Assembly (NCBI GenBank): GCA_017591395.1
Contig: WEDG01007164.1
Span: 124,001-188,000, forward strand
DNA length: 64,000 bases
Source: Schistocephalus solidus
Taxonomy: Eukaryota; Platyhelminthes; Cestoda; Diphyllobothriidea; Diphyllobothriidae
Direction: 5' to 3'
Both the position numbers and the translations under genes were made by a program. Numbering within the stretch: position 1 is the stretch's first letter; the number at the start of each line of letters is the position of its first letter. Below are positions 48,069 to 59,536 of this stretch, piece after piece. The notes under the pieces are model-generated. The model did no database searches, was not told the DNA's origin, and was given only the letters and a program-made list of their open reading frames with translations.

Positions 48069-48879
48069 CTGATAATTTAATTTTTTTATATAAATAGGGT
48101 ATTCCCAAATCTCAGCTGGCCCGACTGGCTTCATGAATAGCAAAATCCAAGGAAGGGTTAGTTATAAAGGATATTTAGCAATGCGTCTTATCCAGAATCT
48201 TCTTCAGAGCTCTGCATCGGTTCTAAAGCCTTTGAATATAATGTCATTTATTTACTTTAATCTTGCTCAGCCTTCCTTTTTCAGTTACTTTGATGCTAGG
48301 GCAACCTGCAAAACAAGGAAAACAACTGTATTTTCTTAATACTTCCTGAATTTTTATGTAACTTGACTGCTAGTTGCAATGCATATTGTAGGCTACAGCC
48401 ATCAAGGCTCCAATGGATAATTTATCTTCTTTTCATTTACCTTTTAGAATAGAAAATTTTGTCATCTTATATTCTAATGATTTTTATGGTGGTAAATAAG
48501 TAATGCTTAAGAAATATATGTTTCTCCAATAAATGAAGGGTATGATAATGAAAAGCGTACTGAAAAAGCAAAAAATGCTATTTCCCCTTCTGCCTTAGTT
48601 GCAGTCGTCATTTAAGGATAATTGAATTCAGAATATAGAAAAAAGGGATTTGAGCCCAGATTATTCTATCTTTAAGCATTTTTTAACTCCCGAAAAATGG
48701 CCACATTGACTTGCAATTTGCATTCTTGAATGTAACATGTGAACACTAAGGGGATTTTGGCAGGGAAAGACCTAGATTTTGGCTGACTGTCTTTATTTCT
48801 GGTAAGATAAGAGGAAATTTTGGTTAACACGTGAGGCCTTTTAATGAATACATCAAATACCAACTGTTCCTGCACCCAA
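48069..48879. other. AT-rich DNA, no recognised gene
   Basis: A minus-strand frame at 48,672-48,875 contains FIKRPHVLTKISSYLTRNKD but no clear exon borders. Nothing else seen. Confidence 0.35.
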
Positions 48880-49015
48880 ACCCCAACATGAACACTTAAA
48901 AAGCAATACTCCTGACTATAAACGTTAACGTGACTTAAAGCCTATTACTCACCTAACCCAAGACTAACCTTTACCCTTTCCTGGCCCCTGACATTAACGT
49001 TAACCCCAATTTTAC
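48880..49015. repeat. Degenerate CTAACC-like minisatellite
   Basis: G-poor tract of eroded units (CCCAAACCCC, CCTAACCCAAGACTAACC, GTTAACCCC). It shares 'atactcctgac' with the tract at 7390-7540, so the two are probably related by descent. Confidence 0.5.
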
Positions 49016-52000
49016 CGGAAGTTAGGTGAATTCCTCTTTTCCTGTCTTCTCAAAGGTGGAAGTATAACGTTGAGCCTCTTCCGAAAACGTTTGCACCTAA
49101 ATAATATAAAATGACCAAATACTTACAAGATTTTTACTAGTCAGCCGAGACTAAATGTTTAACTTTCGTCTGGAACTACATCCGGAATGGCTTGGTAACA
49201 TGTTTCTATCCTTGAGAACCCGATGACCACGATGCAGGTGATTTAAGGAAAGCAGACTCGAATGTGATTTATGCATTCTGATGTGAAGCATGGCTGAATT
49301 TCAAAAAATTTCATTTCGCGAACGCAAATGTATGCTTATAAGAGATATGGGCTTATCTATTTACGTATTAAGAATCTATTTTGGAAGGCACGTGTTAGGT
49401 CCTTATAAAGCGATTTTAGGTTTAAGTTTGCGTGAGATACACGTGCGAGAAAACGACCAAATCGATGATAATTTTATCAAATAGAAATCTAGTATTTTGT
49501 GAACTAAATGTTCATTTGTTGTATTGCTTACTTTTTTTATGAAAGAGTCTTTTTTCTATTATATTAACTTCAAAATATTCGTTTTGACGTAAGGACAAGA
49601 ATTTACATTTTTGATAGTTTCAGCTTATTTGGAGAAGGAAAAATAAAATGTGTGCACTTGTTAGAAAACAATATTGACAATAAAATAAACAGTGGTCCTG
49701 TTTCGAGGGTATCTTGTGTTTTTAAAATATTTTGCTACTATATATGGACGGCATCCATTCTACAAAACATATATTCACCAACTTTTTACGCCTGACCATA
49801 ATTTTTTAAACCTTATTAACTGCGCCTTCTGGAAGATTTAAATTATCCAAGCTTCAATCCCTAAATAATTAAACGGCCAAATAAACTACTGAATACAACA
49901 AAAAACAGATTTAATAAACGAAAACGCTTAATTTCGTTTACGATCATTTAAATTACTGAATTGCTCCTTTTAAAAATGGTGATTTCTTCTACTAAAAATG
50001 TTAAGGGAAATGCGTTTCTTAAAATAATGAATGACACGGATGTTTATCAATCATAAAAATAATGTTTTTTTGTAGTAAACGACGAGCAGCAAAACCATTT
50101 AAAGTATTAACCTCGGTATTTTTAAGATGCTTCTTAGTTCTATTATCCAATAAGTTATATAATAATTTGTTATCGGTTGCAATGAATAGACTGTTCAGGT
50201 GCTACATTATTAATATTTATTTTTTTTAAATGTAGCTTAGTGTTATTTCACAAATTTGATGCAGTCTGCTTCGTGCTTCCAGAGTTGTCAAAAGTAGGCT
50301 AGCTTGTAGCATTATGACAGCCTTAAGATTTAACATGTTTGCAGGCGAAGGCGTACTATAGTATTAAACTTTGACTATTTTTCCAAAAAAGTGACTTTGT
50401 TGGGTCAATTCTTCGTAGTAGGTAAGTTTACTTGTTAATCGGATCATCATGTATTGCTTCTTAGCATGGCAAGCCTAACATGCACAACAATTTACCCAAA
50501 TCCTTGTTTACAACATCAATGTACCCGGTGGTGTCTCTTATTAAGTTGATAGATGTGTTCTCGAGCGCTAAGATGAATTCTCAAAAGAAGTATGGAAAGG
50601 TGTATAATATTGCACGATAAATCTTTATAGAGTGTCTCTTTTTAATCCAATTTGCATATGTCGGTTGCATGTGTTATTGTAACATACCAAATCATGTCAA
50701 AGACGTTAGATAGCTCATAAGATAATTTAAAGTTCTCTCCAGATTTTATTCCTATTCGCTGCTGAAAACCGCAATCAAAAAATAAAGTTTAAAAATGAAG
50801 TTTTTTTAATGATTCCCTCGAAGGACCACATATGTAACCCTTTTTAACTGCATAATTTGTAGGTTTTTGGTCCCCTCTGTTGGGAACAAGCTGGTTGCTA
50901 GGGATTTAACCCCCTGACGATTGAAAAGAGTCTTGTTTAATCGACCTAATGCAGTGTGCTGTGAAAGGTTTAGCCACTAAATAACGTTTGGTGTTCACTA
51001 AAGACAAGACCACCTTTTGGGTAGTGAAAGTTGCGGAAGAGGTTTTTGTATTCTCACACGTTGTTTGCAGAGTATTCATATGTTGAAGTGTTATTGTTTT
51101 GGGCGGTAGTATTGCAGATGATCTGGTATTTCTTCCTAGCTTACGCCTACTTCAACTGGCATGGTGCCTTACGTAATTGCAATCAACCCGTAAGTGTCAC
51201 GACTGTCAGCCAAGCTGCTAAATTTGCTCCTCCCTAGCTGACAGCTTTGTTCTTCCTTGCGTTTTCAAGAAAATATTTCCATTTTCATTTTTTTAAAGCT
51301 TCATTTAAAAATGCGCTGGTTTTACCATCATTGACAATGACGTACGTTACTTTGCAGAGGAATATTATATCTGTTTGCGTAACAACACCTTTTTCCTTCC
51401 TTCAGATAACAAATTAGGTGATGACTGTTTAATAGACTACTAGAATTTGTCTCAGTTTTAAATTATGCAAGTGATTTTTGATTCTATAATGGCCCGCCGA
51501 AGGCAAAGGAAGCCACCCAAATGTGAAGAAGGAGGCTTAAAAACGCCCGATAAATACCGCTTATAATTTAGACATTTTAACTGGCCAGTCACCAAGTGGA
51601 GAATATTTCGTCTTTTCGTGATTTTGTGTCGCTTTTTGTTTCAAACATATTTATTTCTAAAATACAATTTTTCTCCTTTAGTGGGCTTTGAGCTGTAGTT
51701 AACGACAAAGTGCAAATGTGGGGTAATAAGTAAAGTTCAGTTTAAACCAGAATGAAGTTTTATATATAATGTCTTTATTATACCACATTCATCAGAAAAG
51801 CTAAATAGAAAATTGACTGTTAGCCAGGGGTATTATTGCATGCTTCTACACTCGTTCGATTGTGATTGACTCTAGAGACAAGGTCAGTTATTCAGGTTCG
51901 TTAGACTAGCTTGAGGCTCCAAATGGAACGTACAGTGACCGCAGGCTGCGGATTTTATACTAATAACGTGCTAGCTAAACGTCCAGAAAAACGCTTGGTC

Positions 52001-52802
52001 AATATTTGACTGTTGCATGACACAGCTCTGAGGCTCCCTGCTGAAAAGTGCACTTCTCAGCGTTTCCTGTGTGGTTTTGGTAGAAAGGTTGCTTTTAAAT
52101 ATAAGCTTTTTTAATCTCCTCAGAAATGTATGCACTCACACGGAGCGAATACTTCGGAATAAAGGTTTATCTCTTCAGACACAATACCAGGTTTTTGTAC
52201 GTCTGGTCATGTTTTGCACAATATTTATTTGAGAAATCGAACTTATTTTTTCTGTTTTTTCTATCTAGGATATAGTTTATTAACGCAAACAAGCGTATAG
52301 TATATCATCTCGGCGTAAAAAGGAAGCTGTCGAATTCAACCATATGCTTCACTGCAAATGTCATACTTGACGAACCAATGTCCTATTTCTGTCCGTACTT
52401 GGCTATAAGGTGAATCTCGATGCAGGTTGTTTTTAACTGTTCCGTTTAAACTCCAGACGTATATGAGCTAATGTATGAATATGCCAAGATTTAAATAAAT
52501 CACCAAAAACAAAATAATAATGAACGACGTCCATGTAAAATATTTTCTCCTGAAAAAGCAGAAATTTTTAAAGTTAATTCAACAAGCATGTGTTTTCAGT
52601 AAATCATCATCGGGCCTATACTGTCCGAGAAAATGAAAATATTAGAGAAGACAGAGTGTTCATATACGGAACTGCCGACAGCACAAAAATTCATGTAATA
52701 CTTTGAGTAGACTCAACTTTTAGAAGTAAACATAACTTGTAGATGGGAATATCTTACTACATAAAATGGTAAGATCATAGTTACGTCAAAAAATAATTTT
52801 AC
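49016..52802. other. AT-rich DNA, no recognised gene
   Basis: No exon, RNA gene or known element recognised. The stretch at 49,480-50,330 is very A/T-rich. Confidence 0.4.
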
Positions 52803-52984
52803 CTATATTTGCATTAAACATCCTCCCGAATGAACACTGTAAGAAGTCTGACATAAAGTCAGTTTTGGAATGTCCGATCATGTTTGCAAACTTGTTTAGT
52901 GAGAAATTGAATACATTTTTCAGCTTATTATTGAAAAAGATGAAATAAAGCGGTTCGCAATTGAGTTTGCTCATAACGACGATA
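52803..52984 (-). CDS. Candidate internal exon, unknown protein
   Basis: Minus strand; 'gctaacatgtgag' before 52,984 as acceptor and ATAG followed by GTAAAA as donor after 52,803. The open frame includes MSKLNCEPLYFIFFNNKLKN, then FANMIGHSKTDFMSDFLQCS. It starts in phase 2 and ends in phase 1, the same phases as 9992-10191 and 60,454-60,527. No domain recognised. Confidence 0.3.
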
Positions 52985-53203
52985 CTCACATGTTAGCAGG
53001 CCATGCGATGACTATAACCTTTGAGTACATATCGTACATACAATCGATAGTATACCATTTTGCCTAAGTTAAGAGAGGTTTTCTTTCATTTTATTTATTT
53101 TTGGTGCAGGCTGATGGTATTGTCTCCTGCATTTCTTATAAAAGTTCAGTGTACACTTTGCTGTTTTTAACCGCTTGCGAGAAAATGTACAGTAGCTGTC
53201 CTT
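52985..53203. other. Non-coding DNA, nothing recognised
   Basis: Ends with 'tacagtagctgtccttactcatgaaatc', which matches the intron-side sequence next to the exon-like blocks at 6.4 and 60.4 kb (tacagtag, then ctaactcatgaa). Confidence 0.35.
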
Positions 53204-53232
53204 ACTCATGAAATCCATAAGATTTCATGAGT
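53204..53232. other. Perfect 12-bp inverted repeat at an old repeat edge
   Basis: ACTCATGAAATC (53,204-53,215) and GATTTCATGAGT (53,221-53,232) flank a five-base spacer. The left arm belongs to a word shared with 6,384 and 60,368 (tcatgagttaggca), so the palindrome may mark two copies of an old repeat meeting head to head. Confidence 0.65.
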
Positions 53233-54572
53233 TACGGCCCGTTTCATGAACTCAGCCCACGCTGCGTCCACCAAAATTTTATATCTATAAAGAACCAATC
53301 TTTAGCAAAAATGAGGCTTATTATAGTCAACAAATTAATATTAATTGTCTAGCAATACTATTTTTCAGAAAATATGAACAATCGACAGAGTTAAGAAAGC
53401 TGAAGTTTTAAAGGAACAGAATTCCTGTGCATGAAATTTAACGAGTAAATAAATCAGAAAAACTAGAATTACTTTTGTATATAGTCTTTTTTGAGTTTTA
53501 AATATGCAAATTCCTCTAGATTATACGCAGCGTAAAGAAGGGTTTTCATCAAGTAGCCTAGCATTTTAGTGTATATTTTAACACCATTTCATGAATATTG
53601 GCAGTTTTTCTTCCGTGTGTACATTGACTTCGATGCGTTTGACCAAGGCAAACAGATGTTCGCTTGATTGCATCGATAGGGACGTCACAGGAATATAACA
53701 TTTCATAAGCTTACATGTTCACAGGCCGGTCACTGACAAACAAATTTAAATAGAATCGTCGGGTGCAATTTTAAACGTACCATTGTGTGAATATGAAGAT
53801 GAATTTCCTATTGGTAAATTTCTTTATAACGTGTTTGGGTATTTTATTACGATGAGTTTCAGATATTCTTTGAAAATGGGGGAGTCGTTATGATTTTCAG
53901 TCTCTTCAGTCGACTGCCCATTAATGTACATTTCGTTTGATATGTTTGTCAAAGCATTTGTTTTAAAAGCATTTACCAAAGAAGTGACTTTTTTAGACAT
54001 TCTTTTTAATTCAGATGGCCATCTGGCTCATATTTGTAGAGTCACTCAAACATGAAACCTCGAGGCCATTAAAAATGAACGGCCATAGCAAATTTCGGGA
54101 AAATATATGCCTATAATTATTTAAAAAGCTTTCTATAATAAGTTGCCTTTTTGAAACTGCACTTGGATTAGATATTTTGCCGTCGAGTGCCTGCGTACTT
54201 AAAGTGCGTTTAAAGTGAAGTCTTGGAAAGACTGGGAAAATTTGACCACATTTTCGACTTCACTTAAAAGTAGGGATAAAATTTCTGATTAAAATCAAAG
54301 AACAGACTTTTCTATTTATTGTGGAGCATTGTTTGATATATTTGCTTACTTTTCAGTTTAGATCTAAGATGTAAAACGCGCAAGAGAGTGGCCGAATTTA
54401 CACTAGCATTTTGCGATAAGATTTCATTTTTCTGCCCCTTCCGTTTCAAGTTTCTTTATTCATTAATAGTTAAATGCAGACTGAGATTGTCTTGACAGAC
54501 TTCGCTTACGCCATGAAAGCGAAAAGTGGCAGTATGTCATTGCTACTCGTATATGTGCGTGTTTAGGTTTCT
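53233..54572. other. AT-rich DNA holding decayed exon-like blocks
   Basis: On the minus strand 53,969-54,090 resembles the candidate exon at 60,454-60,527 (donor GTAAATGC in both) but contains stops. The block at about 54,390-54,440 resembles 5731-5788, with a GTAAAT donor. Otherwise no feature. The LINE begins at the right edge. Confidence 0.35.
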
Positions 54573-54586
54573 AATTATTGGCGTGG
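54573..54586 (+). repeat. Target-site duplication, left
   Basis: AATTATTGGCGTGG, identical to 59,956-59,969. Together they delimit the LINE insertion. Confidence 0.8.
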
Positions 54587-55172
54587 GGTGTAGGGGTACT
54601 AGTTAGGGGCAGCACCACACAGCTTGCATTTGGTCGCTCCATTTGTCGCGTACATGTGGTGAATGCTCCTGTGGCTGCCTCTAACTGGTACCCAACTCTC
54701 ACCTGTGGCTCCTCGAAGTTGGGTTCTTCCCAGCGGCCACACCCCGGGCAACCGTCACGACCAGCGGGCTAAACCAGGTAAGGGTCTCCGGTGTTGTGTG
54801 TGCCTCCACACTCGGTATGTCTGACTCCTGAACTTCCCACATCCTTCCTCTCAAAAAGTCCTACGGTGGGGGCGACAGCAACCCCGTAGGCGGCCCAGAC
54901 TAACTCGGGTCGTTCTCCCACTAAAACAAATCCGTGACCAATAGTGAAGTTCGGCAGCCGTCTGGGATGTCCGAGCAGCCCTATTTAGGGATAGCACTGC
55001 TTGCCTCCTCGCGGAGGAAGGGGCTAGAAAATGTGCCCTAAAAAATGCTGGGTCTCACGCTTTCTGCAGCCGGCCGCGGCTTGCAGATCGCAAACTACGC
55101 GGTCGTAAAACTCAAACAAACAACAATACCCCCCGTCCCCATCCCCCTCGCCATACTTTCCAGGCTGCTCGG
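54587..55172 (+). other. LINE 5' untranslated region
   Basis: GC-richer, without a long open frame, running directly into the endonuclease frame. A 5' UTR of this length indicates the copy is little or not 5'-truncated. It should hold the element's internal promoter; no specific site can be pointed out. Confidence 0.65.
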
Positions 55173-56008
55173 GTGAGTCCACTCACACTAGCAGCCTGGA
55201 ATGTTCGCTCCCTTTTAGACAATCCTAGGAGCAACCGGCCGGAACGGAGGATGGCGCTAGTCGTTTGGGAACTGGCGCGCTACAAGGTGGACATTGCTGC
55301 TCTCAGCGAGACCCGATTTTCTGAGCAGGGTCAGCTGGAGGGGGTGGGGGCCGACTACACTTTCTTCTGGAGCGGCCGGCCAAAGGCAGAGCGACGCGAC
55401 GCTGGTGTTGCCTTTGCCATCCGTAACGACATCGTGGGACGTCTGCCCTGTCTGCCACAGGGTATCAATGATCGCCTGATGAGCCTCCGCCTGCCTCTTT
55501 TGGGAGACCAGTTCGCCACCATCATCAGCGCCTACGCTCCGCCAATGACGAGCTCTGATGCGGTGAAGGACAAATTATACGAGGACCTGCACACCTTGCT
55601 GGCGACTGTGCCGAAAGAGGACAAGTTAATTGTCCTTGGTGACTTCAATGTCCGCCTCGGGACGGACCACGCTGCCTGGCAGGGAGTGCTGGGTCCCCAC
55701 GGTTCGGTAGCTGCAACGATAACGGCCTCCTTCTTCTGCGCACGTGTGCGCAACACCGTCTCCTGCTGTCCAACACCTTCTTCCGCATTCCGACGCGGGA
55801 GAAGGCCACGTGGATGCACCCTCGGTCGCGGTGCTGGCATCTGCTGGACTATGTTCTCGTCCAGAGGCGAGATCGACAGGACGTGCTGGTAACCAAGGCG
55901 ATCCGCGATGCCGATGGTTGGACAGATCACCGCCTCATCATCTCCCAGATGAGGCTCCGACTGCAACCCCGACAAAGGCCCCAAGGTAGAGGCCGCCATG
56001 TAAGTTAA
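55173..56008 (+). pseudogene. LINE endonuclease domain (APE/EEP type), broken
   Basis: The endonuclease nicks target DNA to prime reverse transcription. In the first frame [12 protein letters not shown] (Asn of motif I) and ALSETRF (catalytic Glu) come first, then [20 protein letters not shown], and [12 protein letters not shown] with the Asp and Asn of the DxN motif. A frameshift near 55,704 moves the rest to another frame, which holds [17 protein letters not shown] and DGWTDHRLIIS with the conserved final Asp-His. A second frameshift follows near 56,000. The first codon at 55,173 is GTG, and the true start is not visible. Confidence 0.85.
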
Positions 56009-56855
56009 ATACTCTTTTATTAAATTTGCCTGCTCACTGTTTTGATTTCAGCAACCAAATAACGTAGAAACTTGAGGACCTGCATGCTCCAGATGATAAC
56101 GCTACCGTGGAGACACGATGGTGTCAACTGCGAAATGTCATCCAGTCCACCGCCCTCAATGTACTCGGATGCGCCCACCGTCGACACCAGGACTGGTTTG
56201 ACGACAATGACGCCGACATCAGCAACTTACTCGTGGAGAAGAATAGACTACACAAAGCCTACATGGACCTTCGGACTGACGCCACCAAAGCAGCCTTTTT
56301 CAGATGCCGGTGCCTTGTACAACAACGGCTGCGGGAGATGCAGGATGCCTGGATGATCCGAAAGGCTGAGGAAATCCAGGGGTATGCGGACCGCAATGAA
56401 ATGAAAAACTTTTTCAAAGCCATCAAGGCCATCTACGGCCCGTGTATCAAGGGGTCCGCACCGCTGCTCAGCTCTTACCGCACAACACTGCTGACAGAGA
56501 AATCGCAAATTCTGAAGCGCTGGGCCGAGCACTTCAGAAGTGTCCTTAATTGCTCATCAGCCATCTCCGATGCTGCCATTGACCGGCTCCCTCAATTGGA
56601 CACGAACAATGACCTGGATCTGCCGCCTTCCCTACCAGAAATCATCCGGGCCGTGCAGCAGATTTCAAGCGGTAAAGCACCGGGATCCGACGCAATCCCA
56701 CCGGAAGTCTACAAGCACGGTGGGCCCCGGCTGATGGCAGAACTCACAACACTCTTCCAGGAGATGTGGCGCCAAGGACAATTTCCTCAGGATTTCAAAG
56801 ACGCGACCATCGTCCATCTCTACAAACAGAAGGGTAACCGGCAACTCTGTGAAAT
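56009..56855 (+). pseudogene. LINE linker and N-terminal reverse transcriptase, broken
   Basis: Between endonuclease and polymerase. From about 56,005 a frame resumes and contains an in-frame TAG at 56,065-56,067, then continues as METRWCQLRNVIQSTALN, DWFDDNDADISNLLVEKNRL and RKAEEIQGYADRNEMKNFF. The reverse transcriptase starts with SSGKAPGSDAIPPEVYKHGG and FKDATIVHLYKQKGNRQL, which correspond to the first conserved RT blocks. A frameshift near 56,852 ends this frame. Confidence 0.8.
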
Positions 56856-58175
56856 CACAGAGGAATCTCGTTGCTCAACATCGCCGGAAAGATCTTTGCC
56901 CGTATCCTTCTCAATCGTCTTAATGGTCACCTAGAGCAGGGCCTGCTCCCGGAAAGCCAATGTGGCTTCCACCGACACCGCGAAACAACCGATATGATCT
57001 TTGCCGCCCGCCAGCTACAAGAGAAGTGTCAGGAGATGTGAACCCACCTATACACTACCTTCGTGGATCTAACGAAAGCCTTTGACACGGTGAATTGTGA
57101 CGGACTGTGGAAAGTCATGCAGAAATTCGGCTGTCCTGAGCGGTTCACGCACATGGTGCGTCAGCTTCATGATGGGATGACGGCGCGCGTCACTGACAAC
57201 GGGACGGTATCCAAAGCATTCGCAGTGACCAACGGAGTGAAGCAGGGCTGCGTACTGGCCCCCACCCTCTTCAGTCTCATGTTCTCGGGTATGCTGATGG
57301 ATGCCTACCGTGATGAGCAGCCTGGTATCCGCATCGCCTACAGAACTGACGGGCACCTTCTCAACAGTCGGCGTATGCAGGCTCCAACGCGCGTGTCTAC
57401 GACTACAGTCCATGACTTGCTCTTCGCGGATGACTGCGCCCTTAACACCGTGACGAAGGAGGACATGCAAAGGAGCATGGACCTCTTCGCCGAAGGCTGC
57501 GCCGATTTCGGATTAACAATCAGTACAGCCAAAACGGTTTTCATGCACCAGCCGCCACCCAGCACGGAATACAATGCTGCTCGAATCAATGTCAACGGTG
57601 CTCAACTCAAAAACGTGGAAACCTTCGCTTATCTAGGAAGCACGATGTCGCGCAACGCGAGAATCGATGACGAGGTTGCCCAACGGATCTCCAAAGCTAG
57701 TCATGCCTTCGGCCGGCTGCAGGCCTCCGTGTGCAATTGCCACGCTATTCAACTGAACACCAAACTGAAGATGTACAAGGCCGTCGTCTTGACGACACTT
57801 CTTTACGGAGCGGAAACCTGGACCGTCTACTCGAACCAAACCAGGAAGCTGAATCACTTTCATCTCAGTTGCCTCCGGAGAATACTGAAGCTGAGATGGC
57901 AAGACAGGATTCCGGACACGGAAGTCCTGGAGCGGACCGGAATCCTCAGCATCCATGCCATGCTGAGGCAAGTGCAACTGCGATGGAGTGGCCACCTGGT
58001 AAGAATGGACGACCAGCGACAACCCAAACGACTTTTCTACGGAGATGTCGCTACGGGTTCTTGCCGGCAGGCAGGTCAAGAACGACGCTACAAGGACACT
58101 TTGAAGAAATCGCTGAAGCAACTGCAAATCAACTCGGCGACCTGGGAGGACCTCGCCCAGGATAGACCGACATGA
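56856..58175 (+). pseudogene. LINE reverse transcriptase core and thumb, broken by stops
   Basis: Copies the element RNA into DNA at the nicked target. The frame reads SLLNIAGKIFARILLNRL, GLLPESQCGFHRHRETTDMI, then a TGA at 57,039-57,041, then [12 protein letters not shown] with the first catalytic Asp (block A), [20 protein letters not shown] (block B), and [12 protein letters not shown] (FADD at 57,423-57,434). [20 protein letters not shown] and [20 protein letters not shown] follow, then [20 protein letters not shown], typical of the C-terminal part of this LINE group. A TGA at 58,173-58,175, probably at a former Trp codon, separates it from the zinc-finger region, which stays in the same frame. 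Confidence 0.9.
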
Positions 58176-59092
58176 AGAAGATCAGTGAAGACTGGTTCTA
58201 TGAGGCCAACCGGATCACCGCCACAAAGGCCTAGAGCGGCACGAAAGTCACCAGCGCCCTGGACCAACACCGCCAATGCCCAGGCCCTGCCAACATGCCC
58301 GTGCTGCCAACGCATCTTCCGCGCGCGAATTGGCCTAGTTGGACATCTTCGGACGCAATGCACCGAAAATCCGACAATTCCAATTTATATGTCAAATTCG
58401 GCCAACCCTCCTTCTGACTCTCCCACCCTCACTCCTGAAATCAATTCCATTACTCCCACCATCATAGAGACCACATCCATCTACTCATCGCCTGCTACCC
58501 CCACCACCGCAACCACCACCGCCTTCACTACCTCCACCACCACCACCATCATCGATGGGGAATCTCTCCTAAGCTGTACTCAATGCGACCGCACATTCAC
58601 CTCACGCATCGGCCTGATCGGTCACTTGCGAATACATCGTACAGAGACCGGTGAGCCAGTGAATGGAACACATTCACACAGCAGAGATCGTCACCTCCAC
58701 TGCCCTCACTGTCCTCGCGCATTCACTCATTGCATGGGCCTATTCGGTCACAAGCGCATCCATGACAGCGGAATACACCACAATGCCGACAACACCGATA
58801 CACCATGCACACTCCACTCCTGCCATTCTTAGCGCCCCTGACACCCCCACTACCATGAATGACATCCCCTCAGCCTCTACCGATTTCTCCTGCCCACACT
58901 GTGCCCACACCTTCAACTCCCGCATCGGCCTGGTCGGTCACCTGCGAATCCATCGCACGGAGGCTGGTGAACCAGTGCCTGGGGCTCCGACATACAGTCG
59001 ACGCGCCCGCCTTCACTGCCCCTCACTGCTCCCGCATTTACACACCGCATGGGCCTATTAGGACACATGCGCCTCACGACAACCTCCGGTAA
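58176..59092 (+). pseudogene. LINE C-terminal zinc-finger array, broken
   Basis: Continues the reverse-transcriptase frame after one TGA. Finger 1 (58,296-58,361, CPCCQRIFRARIGLVGHLR, ending QC) is C2HC because Cys stands at the last ligand. Finger 2 (58,575-58,637, CTQCDRTFTSRIGLIGHLR, ending IH) and finger 3 (58,701-58,763, CPHCPRAFTHCMGLFGHKR, ending IH) are C2H2. A Thr/Ser/Pro-rich linker separates fingers 1 and 2. A frameshift between 58,764 and 58,890 puts finger 4 (58,891-58,953) in another frame; finger 5 (about 59,013-59,080) is split by small indels. A local frame disturbance also lies at 58,197-58,240. The fingers likely bind element RNA or target DNA; this is inferred. Confidence 0.85.
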
Positions 59093-59176
59093 ACCACCGG
59101 AGGCTGGCTACATCAGCGCACACTACCTACACCAATACATCGACAACACCCTCCACAATCACCATTTACCAGAGTA

Positions 59177-59536
59177 TATCACGGTTTCCTAGAAACCGTG
59201 GCTGAAGTCTGCCAATCTGACTCTTCCACCAGACCACGCCGTCGGCTCAGTGTATGTGCTGTGTGTGTCGAGTGGCTGACCAGTGGACTGGGGAGTCAGA
59301 CGGCAATGACTGCTCCATATCCCCTGAGTTTGTGAATCCTGGTGTGTGCGTTATGGGGGCCAGGTCGTGCTGTGGCGCGCGAAGACGGGTACGCCGATCC
59401 GTCAGCCAATGCGCCCACTCCCACATCAGGCAACTGACCGGCTCGGACAGTTGTCTGACTGTGGGGGTTGGGGAGAGAGTGAGGTCGACAGCTCAGCGCA
59501 TATTCCTCACTATAAATAATCTGACGCGCTTGAAAC
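59177..59536 (+). repeat. LINE 3' UTR, tandem unit 1
   Basis: Starts with 'tatcacgg' and holds 'gagtggctgaccagtgg' and 'gagtcagacggcaatg'. Unit 2 repeats these in the same order about 360 bases later (gagtggctgactggcgg, gagtcaggctgcaatgg). Both units close with 'agcgca', then 'ctatca' or 'ctataa', then 'gcgcttgaaac' or 'gcgcaagtcacc'. Confidence 0.7.
59180..59200 (+). other. Hairpin in LINE 3' UTR
   Basis: CACGGTTTC and GAAACCGTG form a perfect 9-bp stem with a three-base loop. The equivalent site in unit 2 (59,540-59,560) has CACGG/CCGTG ends but a mismatched middle. A structured site in the 3' UTR could be what the reverse transcriptase recognises; this is inference. Confidence 0.6.

Noticed and set aside
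54587..54700. HDV-like ribozyme at the LINE 5' end, as known for some non-LTR elements
   Set aside because: I looked for the nested pairing starting at the 5' border but could not find a consistent first helix. A structure search would be needed before claiming it.
55999..56051. A perfect-looking intron inside the LINE ORF: GTAAGT at 55,999 and 'ttttgatttcag' ending at 56,051
   Set aside because: Read in the next frame, the segment is coding: KLNTLLLNLPAHCFDFSNQI, which fits the linker expected between endonuclease and RT. The apparent intron borders are chance; the real lesion is a one-base frameshift near 56,000 plus a TAG at 56,065.
57069..58363. Several minus-strand frames of 90-165 codons opposite the LINE
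   Set aside because: They overlap the recognisable RT on the plus strand and are antisense shadows of its GC-richer coding sequence.
58663..59061. Separate 132-codon gene overlapping the zinc-finger frame
   Set aside because: Its second half is finger 4 of the LINE after a frameshift; its first half is an out-of-frame reading of finger 3.
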